Below are positions 1 to 6,447 of a DNA stretch of 10,360 bases, one piece after another. The translations under genes and the position numbers were made by a program. The first letter of the stretch is position 1; each line of letters opens with the position of its first letter. The notes beneath the pieces were generated by a model. The model was given only the letters and a program-made list of their open reading frames with translations, was not told where the DNA came from and ran no database searches. This DNA comes from Myxococcales bacterium (lineage in GTDB: Bacteria; Myxococcota_A; Polyangia; Polyangiales; JADJMO01), in the NCBI GenBank assembly GCA_021783935.1, contig JAJXTK010000171.1:1-10360 (forward strand). Reading direction: 5' to 3'.

Positions 1-81
1 CGCCTTCGCGAAGACGTCCTTACCCGCGAGGCGCGCGAGCGCCGTACGTGCCGCGATCCCCGAGGCCAGATCGTTGCTCAT
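1..81 (-). CDS. N-terminal fragment of an unidentified protein
   Basis: An open frame starts at an ATG (complement of 79-81) and runs off the left edge after 27 codons. The peptide begins MSNDLASGIAARTALARLAG and continues KDVFAKA. Third codon positions are mostly G or C, as in the neighbouring genes. A GGAG element lies about 10 nt upstream of the ATG on the minus strand. The gene follows the enoyl-CoA hydratase gene in the same direction, 276 bp away, so co-transcription is possible but not shown. I do not recognise the family from so short a segment and assign no function. It could also be a chance frame. Confidence 0.4.
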   Translation of the reverse strand, partial: MSNDLASGIAARTALARLAGKDVFAKA

Positions 82-357
82 GATCCAAACGCTCCACTTC
101 GCTCCGTTACGTCCTGATCGACGGTCTCGAGCGCCGAGGTCGCGCGAGCGTCGAGGCGCGGCCGGAGAGGGCCGACGTCGGCCGATGCGTTACCACGGGA
201 CGTGCTCCGATCCGAGCGCCGCGATCGACGCGCGCGCGCCCGCATCGGGAGTGGTTCAACCAGCCTGGATGCGTCGCACGCTACGCACCGCGCTTTCCTG
301 CGCGTTCGCGGCGCTCCGACGCAGGCGTCCTCACCGTCCGCTGCGCGACCCGACCTG

Positions 358-1137
358 CTAGCGCGCCTTGAACGCCGCTGCGCGCTTGCCGACGAACGCC
401 GCCATGCCTTCCTTCTGATCCTCGGTTCCGAAGAGCACCGCGAACGCCTGCGCCTCGAGCTCGTTGGCCGACGGGAGCCCCGCGTCGCCGCGGCGCATGA
501 CGACCTTCGCTTGTCGGATCGCGAGCGGCCCCTTTTGGGCGATCTTCTTGGCGACCGCCTTGGCGTGCTCCAACACCGTGCCGTGCGGCACGACCCCCTC
601 GACCAGGCCGATGCGGTGCGCCTCGGCCGCGTCGATCATGTCGCCCGTGTAGACGAGCTCGCGGGCCTTGCCGACGCCGACGCGACGGACGAGCCGCTGG
701 GTGCCGCCGAAGCCGGGGATGACGCCGAGGTTGACCTCCGGCTGGGCGAAGCGGGCCTTGTCGCTCGCATAGATGAGGTCGCACGCGATGGCGAGCTCGC
801 AGCCGCCGCCGAGCGCGAAGCCGTTCACCGCCGCGATCACGACGAACGGCGCCGACTCGAGGCGATCGCCGAGCCGATGGCCGAGGTCGGCGAACGCCTT
901 GGCCTCGGCCGTCCCCATCTCGCGCATCGCGGCGATGTCGGCGCCGGCCACGAACGCCTTCTCGCCCGCCCCCGTCAGCACCAGCGCCCGGACGTCGCCC
1001 GCGGCGGTCAGCTCCTCCACGACGGCGAGCAGCCGCTCGAGCGTCGACCGGTCGAGCGAGTTGAGCTTGTCCGGGCGGTTGATCGTGACGATGGCGAGGT
1101 CGCCCTCGCGGCTGTGCAGGACGGGGTTCTCCAACAT
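358..1137 (-). CDS. Enoyl-CoA hydratase/isomerase family protein (crotonase fold)
   Basis: This 259-residue protein has the usual length of a single-domain crotonase. Such enzymes hydrate trans-2-enoyl-CoA to 3-hydroxyacyl-CoA in beta-oxidation or related cytoplasmic acyl-CoA pathways. The N-terminus reads EGDLAIVTINRPDKLNSLD, a standard crotonase opening. The CoA/oxyanion-hole segment FVAGADIAAM is at residues 62-71, and FALGGGCELA at 107-116 supplies the second oxyanion Gly. Both Glu residues of active hydratases are present: Glu114 in GGGCELA and Glu134 in QPEVNLGVIPGFGGTQ. A true hydratase is therefore likelier than a family member lacking the acid/base pair, although the chain-length or pathway substrate cannot be read from the sequence. 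The ATG at 1137 has no clear Shine-Dalgarno, but the N-terminus aligns well with the family. The gene is divergent from the zinc-ribbon gene. A small unidentified gene lies downstream on the same strand. Confidence 0.93.
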   Translation of the reverse strand: MLENPVLHSREGDLAIVTINRPDKLNSLDRSTLERLLAVVEELTAAGDVRALVLTGAGEKAFVAGADIAAMREMGTAEAKAFADLGHRLGDRLESAPFVVIAAVNGFALGGGCELAIACDLIYASDKARFAQPEVNLGVIPGFGGTQRLVRRVGVGKARELVYTGDMIDAAEAHRIGLVEGVVPHGTVLEHAKAVAKKIAQKGPLAIRQAKVVMRRGDAGLPSANELEAQAFAVLFGTEDQKEGMAAFVGKRAAAFKAR

Positions 1138-1380
1138 GGCACGGGCCGTACCCGGCCGTGGCCGGCCCGTCCAGACGCGCCGCCCCGCCGTCCGTCGACC
1201 GCCGAGAACCGCCTGCCGCGCCCCCTGGCTCTCATCGGCAGGGCGGCCGGGACGAGCAGCTCCCTTCGAGGGGTCGTCCGTGCGCCGGGGCCGCCGGGCC
1301 GCTACCTTTCCAGGATGCGCCGCGCGCGCTCGCCGCCGCCGTTGCGCACGAGCCGAGCGGTGTTATCGGGTATTTCGACG

Positions 1381-1746
1381 ATGCCGACCTACGAGTACGC
1401 CTGCAAGTCCTGTGGAAACGAGTGGGAAGAGATCCAGCGCATCAGCGATCCTCCGCTCGACACCTGCCCGAAGTGCAGCGCGCGCGCGGCGCAGCGCCTC
1501 GTCTCCCAGGGGAACTTCATCCTGAAGGGGGGCGGCTGGTACACGACGGGCGGCTACGGCACGAGCGGCACCACGCGCACCGAGCCCCGCAGTGCGAGCG
1601 CCGCGAGCGGCAGCCCATCGAGCGGCAGCAGCTCGAGCGCCAGCCCATCGAGCGGCAGCAGCTCGAGCGCCAGCCCATCGAGCGGCAGCGCCTCGACCCC
1701 GGCGTCGAGCTCGTCGCCCCCCGCGGCGAGCGCCGCCAAGACCTGA
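1381..1746 (+). CDS. FmdB-family zinc-ribbon protein with Ser-rich repeat tail
   Basis: The start is taken at the ATG giving MPTYEYACKSCG, the invariant opening of the FmdB putative regulatory family; the frame stays open far upstream but lacks that signature. The 121-residue protein has two parts. Residues 1-60 form a zinc ribbon with CxxC pairs Cys8/Cys11 and Cys29/Cys32, followed by LVSQGNFILKGGGWY, also typical of the family. Residues 61-121 are a low-complexity Ser/Gly/Ala/Pro tail ending in Lys-Thr, including a 10-residue unit SPSSGSSSSA repeated in tandem. FmdB was named from a methylotroph formamidase regulator, but most homologues have no proven function, so DNA or RNA binding is inference. 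No clear Shine-Dalgarno or promoter was found upstream. The gene converges on the GH57 gene. Confidence 0.9.
   Translation: MPTYEYACKSCGNEWEEIQRISDPPLDTCPKCSARAAQRLVSQGNFILKGGGWYTTGGYGTSGTTRTEPRSASAASGSPSSGSSSSASPSSGSSSSASPSSGSASTPASSSSPPAASAAKT
1611..1689 (+). repeat. 30-bp tandem repeat inside the zinc-ribbon gene
   Basis: A 30-bp unit is present as two exact copies (1611-1640, 1641-1670) and a third exact 19-bp partial copy (1671-1689), after which the sequence diverges. The unit is a multiple of three and encodes SPSSGSSSSA, giving residues 78-103 of the FmdB-like protein. Exact identity, including synonymous Ser codons, points to recent duplication by slippage or unequal recombination rather than selection on the peptide alone. 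Confidence 0.93.
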
Positions 1747-1751
1747 GCGCT

Positions 1752-1812
1752 CCTCGCTCCAGCGAGGCACGGGCGCGCGACGCGCCTCTGCAAGAGGAGC
1801 ATCAGAGGCGCG
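1752..1812 (+). terminator. Candidate bidirectional terminator hairpins between convergent genes
   Basis: Two inverted repeats follow the zinc-ribbon stop codon. The first (1752-1767) pairs CCTCGC with GCGAGG around a 4-nt loop. The second (1781-1812) is a perfect 10-bp repeat, CGCGCCTCTG pairing with CAGAGGCGCG, around 12 nt; its right arm covers the last codons of the GH57 gene. There is no T-run on either strand, so these are not textbook intrinsic terminators. Their place between two converging genes makes transcription stopping the likeliest role. Confidence 0.4.
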
Positions 1813-3439
1813 CGAACCCGTCGATCACGCGATCTCCGAGCGCGCCGAGGAAGTCGTCGCGCGCCGCGATCTGCGCGACCTCGCGCTCGTCGATCGCGCC
1901 GGCCTCGACCGCGTCGAGCAGCGCGTGCAGCCGCGCCGCGTGCGCGCGCCACCGCGTCTCGGCGTAGCGCTCCGCCGTCTCCATCGCGAGGATGAACGGC
2001 CAGTCGGACGACTCGAGCAGCAACAGCTCCACCGCGGCCTGCCGGATCGCTGCCCGCGCGGGCGCGTCGGCCGTGGCCCAGCGGCGATCGATCGCCTCGA
2101 GCACGCGCGCGACGGCGTGGTGCACGTGCCGCCAGAGTCGCGCGTTGCGCGGCCCGGTCCACACCCGCGCCTGCCCTTGGGCGCCCCAGGTCGAGGGCGC
2201 CGGCCGCGCGCAGACCAGCTCGCGGTGCTCGCGCAGGTAGCCGCCGAGCGTCACGGGCTCGATCGCGTCGGCGACGCTCGGCAGCGCGAGGTGGCGAAAG
2301 ACCCCTTCGAGGAAGAGCGGCCCCTCGAACCACCAGTGCCCGAAGAGCTCGGCGTCGTAGGGCGCGACGATGATCGGCGGCGCCCCCTTCGGCCCGCGCG
2401 CGGACGGCTCGTAGCCGAGGTGCTCGGCGAGCCAGCGCGCCTGCGCGGCGCGGCTGAAGGCGAAGTGCCCCGCGTGCGACCACGCGCGCTCCTTCGCGGC
2501 CTCGGGGTCGTAGGGCTCCTTCTCGTCGAGCGGCGCTTCGGCCCCCGTGATCCGGTGGTACTTGAGCCCCGTCGCCACGCGCGTGCCGTGCGGCCCGATC
2601 TCGCCGAGCAGCTCGGCCTCGGGCAGATCGAAGCCGATGTCGCGGTAGAACTCGCGGTAGGCCGGGTCGCCCGGGTAGCCCTCGTGGCGCGACCACACCT
2701 GCCGCCCCGAAGCGAGGTCGCGCGCGAACCAGGCGACGCCGCTCGGCGACAGCACCGGCGCGTACGGACCGGCCGGCGGCCGCGGAAAGGCGTGGCCGAG
2801 CCCGTGCTCCTCGACGATCGAGTAGCCGACCCCCTCGGCGGCGAGGCGCTCGTCGACGTCGTGGTGATACGCGCACTCCGGGAGCCAGAAGCCCGTGGCG
2901 CGGCGTCCCGTCTGTGACTCGAAGGCGTCGAGGCCGAGCCGGATCTGGGCGCGCAGCGCCCGCGGCGATCGCACGAGGCCCGGGAGGAACGCGTGCGTCG
3001 CCGCCGACGCGCACAGCTCGATCGCACCCCGATCGTGGTGGTGCACGAACCCCGCGACCAGATCCCCGTGGTGCCGCTCCCAGGTCGCGCGCGCCGAGGC
3101 GAGCCACGCCTCGTGCGACGCGGCCACGGCCTCGAGCTTCGTGCCGGCGAGCCGCCGCGCCTCCTTGCGTTGCAGCGCCTCGAGGCGGGCGAGGTGCTGG
3201 AGGAAGCGATCGCGCAGGAGCTCGTCCTCCAGCATGTCGCCGAGCGTCGGCGTGAGCGACATCGTGATCGCCGCGCGAACCTCGTCGCGCTCCAGGCGAT
3301 CGAGCATCGCGAGCAGCGGCAGGTAGCACTCGACGATGGCCTCGAAGAGCCAGCGCTCCTCGAGGTGCCGCTCGTTCTCCGGGTGGCGCACGAACGGCAG
3401 GTGCGCGTGGAGCACCAGCGCGAAGCGGCCCGCGGACAT
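1802..3439 (-). CDS. GH57 1,4-alpha-glucan branching enzyme
   Basis: This 545-residue protein fits the GH57 (DUF1957) glycogen branching enzymes, which cut an alpha-1,4-glucan chain and re-attach it by an alpha-1,6 bond in cytoplasmic glycogen synthesis. The catalytic barrel opens with LVLHAHLPFVRHPE (residues 8-21). The expected nucleophile is Glu188 in FWLPECAY and the acid/base is Asp362 in PYDAELFGHWWFEGP, matching the two catalytic motifs of characterised archaeal and mycobacterial members. A C-terminal helical domain follows (from about residue 400), including SSDWPF at 477-482, a hallmark of these enzymes. I chose ATG at 3439; an in-frame GTG at 3451 would add four residues. Neither has a good Shine-Dalgarno. 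No other glycogen gene is in the window. The gene is divergent from lexA and convergent with the zinc-ribbon gene. Confidence 0.92.
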   Translation of the reverse strand: MSAGRFALVLHAHLPFVRHPENERHLEERWLFEAIVECYLPLLAMLDRLERDEVRAAITMSLTPTLGDMLEDELLRDRFLQHLARLEALQRKEARRLAGTKLEAVAASHEAWLASARATWERHHGDLVAGFVHHHDRGAIELCASAATHAFLPGLVRSPRALRAQIRLGLDAFESQTGRRATGFWLPECAYHHDVDERLAAEGVGYSIVEEHGLGHAFPRPPAGPYAPVLSPSGVAWFARDLASGRQVWSRHEGYPGDPAYREFYRDIGFDLPEAELLGEIGPHGTRVATGLKYHRITGAEAPLDEKEPYDPEAAKERAWSHAGHFAFSRAAQARWLAEHLGYEPSARGPKGAPPIIVAPYDAELFGHWWFEGPLFLEGVFRHLALPSVADAIEPVTLGGYLREHRELVCARPAPSTWGAQGQARVWTGPRNARLWRHVHHAVARVLEAIDRRWATADAPARAAIRQAAVELLLLESSDWPFILAMETAERYAETRWRAHAARLHALLDAVEAGAIDEREVAQIAARDDFLGALGDRVIDGFARL

Positions 3440-3554
3440 CAGGCGGAGCACTCTAGCAGGCCGTGGAGTTTCTCCGGAGCTGCCCGATCCTCTCCCGCCT
3501 CAACCCGAAACTCTCCGCGCGATCGACCACAGCCTGCCGACGGTCACAGTTTCC

Positions 3555-3578
3555 GCAGGCCGTTTCTCAACGGCCTGC
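3555..3578. repeat. Perfect 10-bp inverted repeat with 4-nt loop
   Basis: GCAGGCCGTT pairs perfectly with AACGGCCTGC around the loop TCTC. It would form a very stable hairpin on either strand. It lies between divergent genes, 116 bp upstream of the GH57 start and 120 bp upstream of the lexA -35. It could be a protein-binding palindrome, the end of a small RNA, or a structured element. No T-run follows on the plus strand; on the minus strand the arm is followed by GGAAACTG. Confidence 0.75.
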
Positions 3579-3580
3579 TG

Positions 3581-3623
3581 GTGCAGGAGCCGCCCAGCCT
3601 CGTCCCCGCGAGCGCTCCTGCAC
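3581..3623. repeat. Perfect 10-bp inverted repeat with 23-nt spacer
   Basis: GTGCAGGAGC (3581-3590) pairs perfectly with GCTCCTGCAC (3614-3623). It starts two bases after the hairpin at 3555-3578, so the two could stack in one transcript. A third, shorter hairpin, GGCTGG/CCAGCC with a 5-nt loop, follows at 3650-3666. Confidence 0.7.
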
Positions 3624-3697
3624 GGTCGCGCCGGCCCACGATCCCCGCAGGCTGGCAAGCCCAGCCGGGCCGGATCGTCCCCAGCAATGCCACAAGT

Positions 3698-3725
3698 TTG
3701 ACACCCGCTCCACCTGTTCAGTAAT
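3698..3725 (+). promoter_or_regulatory. Candidate sigma-70-type promoter of lexA
   Basis: A perfect -35 hexamer TTGACA (3698-3703) is followed after 16 bp by AGTAAT (3720-3725), four of six matches to TATAAT; a 17- or 18-bp spacing would use GTAATG or TAATGT instead. Transcription would start near 3733, leaving a leader of about 195 nt before the lexA ATG. The -10 lies inside the GTTCAG direct repeat, consistent with repression. Confidence 0.6.
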
Positions 3726-3731
3726 GTTCAG
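3716..3731 (+). promoter_or_regulatory. lexA: Candidate LexA operator (GTTCAG direct repeat)
   Basis: GTTCAG occurs twice (3716-3721 and 3726-3731), separated by TAAT, so the halves are 10 bp apart, one helical turn. GTTCAG is the conserved half of the LexA box reported for Myxococcus, whose partner half resembles CTGAAC in inverted orientation; here both halves point the same way, recalling the direct-repeat GTTC boxes of alphaproteobacteria. The site overlaps the candidate lexA -10, where an autorepressor would act. Function is inferred. Confidence 0.55.
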
Positions 3732-3792
3732 TGCGTTCGAGCACCCTGCTCACGTGCGGCGCATCCGCGTCCGTCCGGTGGGCACGCGGAGC

Positions 3793-3825
3793 CCGCGGGT
3801 CTGCCTTCGTCGGCAGCGCCCGCGG
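3793..3825 (+). other. Stem-loop in the lexA leader
   Basis: A 7-bp stem (3793-3799 with 3819-3825), a small internal loop (T opposite CG) and a 5-bp stem, CTGCC with GGCAG, close a 6-nt loop. A second hairpin, CCCCGG/CCGGGG with a 5-nt loop (3891-3907), ends three bases before the AAGGAG ribosome-binding site at 3911-3916 and could affect translation. Regulatory use is speculative. Confidence 0.5.
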
Positions 3826-3926
3826 CAGCCGGGTCGGGGTGCGCCGGCGCGGCCGATCCACGGCCGGTCGGCAACGTCTCGCAGCGGATTCCCCGGCGCG
3901 TCCGGGGTCGAAGGAGAGCGGGTTCG

Positions 3927-4610
3927 ATGCAGGGGCTCACCCATCGCCAGCTGATGGTCCTCGAGTACATCCGGCGCTCGATCCACGATCGCGGCTACCC
4001 GCCCACGCTGCGCGAGATCGGCGCCTTCATGGGGATCCGCTCGACCAACGGCGTGAACGACCACCTGCGCGCGCTCGAGCGCAAGGGCTACCTCACGCGC
4101 GAGGACATGAAATCGCGCGCGCTGCGGCCGTCGCTGCCGGGCGCGCCCTTGCTCGAGTCGACGGCGCCCGCCGCCGCCAACGGCAACGGCGACCTCGCCA
4201 CCGTCCGCGAGGACGAGCGGCTCGTCGAGGTGCCGGTCGTCGGGCGCGTCGCCGCCGGTGTGCCGCTGCTCGCCGAGCAGAACGTCGTCGACACGGTCCG
4301 CATCGACCGCATGCTCGTGCGCGGCGGCAAGGAGGTCTTCGCCCTGCGCGTCCAGGGCGAGTCGATGATCGAAGCCGGCATCTTCGACGCCGACTACATC
4401 TTCGTGCGTCGCCAGCCCACCGCCTCGCGCGGCGACATCGTCGTCGCCCTCATCGGCGACGAGGCGACGGTCAAGTACTACTACCCCGAGAAAGACCGCG
4501 TCCGCCTGCAGCCGGCCAACGCCGCCATGGCGCCGATCTACGTGCTCGCCAGCGACTGGCGCAACACGATGATCCTCGGCGTCGTCGTCGGCGTGTATCG
4601 CAAGCTCTGA
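3927..4610 (+). CDS. lexA: LexA repressor, SOS regulator (self-cleaving serine peptidase)
   Basis: This 227-residue protein is a complete LexA. The N-terminal winged helix-turn-helix covers residues 1-67; its recognition helix reads RSTNGVNDHL (38-47), unlike the E. coli RSPNAAEEHL, so a different operator is expected. A linker of about 30 residues, rich in Pro/Ala, is longer than in E. coli and explains the length (E. coli 202). The peptidase domain has the Ala110-Gly111 scissile bond in GRVAAGVPLLA, nucleophile Ser146 in VQGESM and general-base Lys183 in DEATVKYYY. RecA-stimulated self-cleavage should therefore work and derepress DNA-damage genes. AAGGAG at 3911-3916, 10 nt before the ATG, supports the start, and the N-terminus aligns residue for residue with E. 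coli. A candidate LexA box over its own promoter suggests autoregulation. A putative terminator follows. Confidence 0.97.
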   Translation: MQGLTHRQLMVLEYIRRSIHDRGYPPTLREIGAFMGIRSTNGVNDHLRALERKGYLTREDMKSRALRPSLPGAPLLESTAPAAANGNGDLATVREDERLVEVPVVGRVAAGVPLLAEQNVVDTVRIDRMLVRGGKEVFALRVQGESMIEAGIFDADYIFVRRQPTASRGDIVVALIGDEATVKYYYPEKDRVRLQPANAAMAPIYVLASDWRNTMILGVVVGVYRKL

Positions 4611-4641
4611 CGCGCGCCCCGACGAGGGCTCGCGCCCCGAT

Positions 4642-4672
4642 CGCCGCCCGGCCCCGCGCCGAGGCGGCGTTT
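4642..4672 (+). terminator. Candidate intrinsic terminator of lexA
   Basis: Beginning 32 nt after the lexA stop, CGCCGCC (4642-4648) pairs with GGCGGCG (4663-4669). The stem can continue by three pairs (CGG 49-51 of the block with CCG) past a bulged A. A short TTT run (4670-4672) follows. The T-tract is weak, as is common at this GC content. Confidence 0.5.
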
Positions 4673-4718
4673 CGCGTTCCTGCGTTGGAGTGTCCCCGCG
4701 CACGCCGCGCATCCGTGA

Positions 4719-4746
4719 TTGACGCGGCCGTGGGCGGAACGATACC
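4719..4746 (+). promoter_or_regulatory. Candidate promoter of the lipoprotein/OmpA gene pair
   Basis: TTGACG (4719-4724, five of six matches to the -35 consensus) is followed after 16 bp by GATACC (4741-4746), a weak -10. Transcription would start near 4753, just before a GGCGAGG Shine-Dalgarno-like stretch and the GTG start at 4769. It lies after the lexA terminator candidate, so the envelope genes likely form a separate transcript. Confidence 0.45.
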
Positions 4747-4768
4747 GTCTCGAAAAGGCGAGGTACGC

Positions 4769-5082
4769 GTGCGAGAGACCGCGAAGCACACGATCGCAGG
4801 GGCCATTTTCGCCGTCGCGCTCGCCTCCGTCGGAGGCTGCGGCGGCGTCGTGTACTCCGCGCGCATCAACTCCGTCGAGGCGAAGGTCGAGAAGGCCAAG
4901 GAGCTCGGCGCCGAGTCGAGCGCGCCCTACGAGTACTACTCGGCCAAGGTGCGCGTCGAGCGGGCGCAACAAGAGGCCTCGCGCGCCGAGTACGGCGACG
5001 CCCTCGATCTCATCGACGAGGCAGAGAACTTCGCCGATCGGGCGATCAACCAGTCGAGCGCGGTTCGCAAGGGGGCCGGGCG

Positions 5083-5086
<4 letters not shown>
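4769..5086 (+). CDS. DUF4398-like outer-membrane lipoprotein
   Basis: The chosen start is a GTG preceded by GAGG five bases upstream; it places a lipoprotein signal peptide exactly at the N-terminus. The 105-residue product has a basic start, a hydrophobic stretch (residues 9-21) and a lipobox VGGC with lipidated Cys24; Gly at +2 is not an inner-membrane retention signal, so outer-membrane placement is expected. The mature part is helical and charged: YSARINSVEAKVEKAKEL, then APYEYYSAKVRVERAQ, then SRAEYGDALDLIDEAENFAD. This matches the DUF4398 pattern, which occurs beside or within OmpA-type proteins and has no defined biochemical role. The stop codon overlaps the next start (ATGA at 5083-5086), so translation is probably coupled. 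A role as a structural partner of the OmpA-like protein is inference. Confidence 0.85.
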
Positions 5087-6216
<1,130 letters not shown>

Positions 6217-6274
6217 ACGGTCGTCAAGTTCTCCGCTGCGGCGGGCCCGCGGGGTGGTCCGTCGCGGCGGCGTA

Positions 6275-6305
6275 TTGGTTCGCTCAGGAACTGTGCCTGT
6301 AGTAT
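6275..6305 (+). promoter_or_regulatory. Candidate promoter of the first beta-barrel gene
   Basis: TTGGTT (6275-6280) and TAGTAT (6300-6305) are separated by 19 bp, longer than ideal. They lie in the most AT-rich stretch between the OmpA-like gene and the next start. A leader of about 135 nt would follow, containing the palindrome at 6329-6347. Confidence 0.35.
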
Positions 6306-6328
6306 GAACGCCGGCCACGCGTCGGTGC

Positions 6329-6347
6329 GCGACGACCCGGTCGTCGC
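6329..6347 (+). repeat. 19-bp palindrome in the leader of the first beta-barrel gene
   Basis: GCGACGACC pairs perfectly with GGTCGTCGC around a single C; as RNA, seven pairs would close a 5-nt loop. It could end the upstream OmpA transcript, be an operator, or be leader structure. No T-run follows, so terminator action is uncertain. Confidence 0.5.
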
Positions 6348-6447
6348 CACGGGGCGCGGGTCGATTCGGGCGCTCGCTGCGCGGTGCGCTCGTTCGGTGG
6401 TCCTCGTGCTCGGATCGCCCTCGTCCTCGACGTGAAGGAGCTTCTTC

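Larger units (their letters stand above)
3440..3926. other. Structured intergenic region between the GH57 gene and lexA
   Basis: No convincing gene lies in these 487 bp; open frames here are Arg/Pro-rich without recognisable domains. The region holds at least three hairpin-forming inverted repeats (3555-3578, 3581-3623, 3650-3666), then the candidate lexA promoter and operator (3698-3731), then a leader with further hairpins (3793-3825, 3891-3907). The octamer GCAGGCYG occurs five times in mixed orientation, starting at 3456, 3530 (complement), 3555, 3571 (complement) and 3647. No confident minus-strand promoter for the GH57 gene was found. Confidence 0.7.

Noticed and set aside
1141..1170. 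Inverted repeat ACGGGCCG/CGGCCCGT just upstream of the crotonase start
   Set aside because: Only 8 bp with a competing inner CCGGCC/GGCCGG palindrome in a very GC-rich stretch; probably chance, and no regulator is suggested.
202..1380. Long N-terminal extension of the zinc-ribbon protein in the same open frame
   Set aside because: The extension is antisense to the crotonase gene and has no domain. The FmdB family begins at MPTYEY, encoded at 1381.
1554..3329. A 591-codon minus-strand frame overlapping the GH57 gene
   Set aside because: Out of frame with the clearly recognised GH57 enzyme, Arg/Ala-rich, no domain.
3463..3954. A 163-codon plus-strand frame upstream of lexA
   Set aside because: Composition is Arg/Pro/Ser-rich with no domain, and it would overlap the lexA promoter, leader and start.
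3731..4768. Long N-terminal extension of the DUF4398-like lipoprotein running across lexA
   Set aside because: It overlaps lexA out of frame and would bury the lipoprotein signal peptide. The GTG at 4769 with a GAGG upstream gives a proper lipobox distance.
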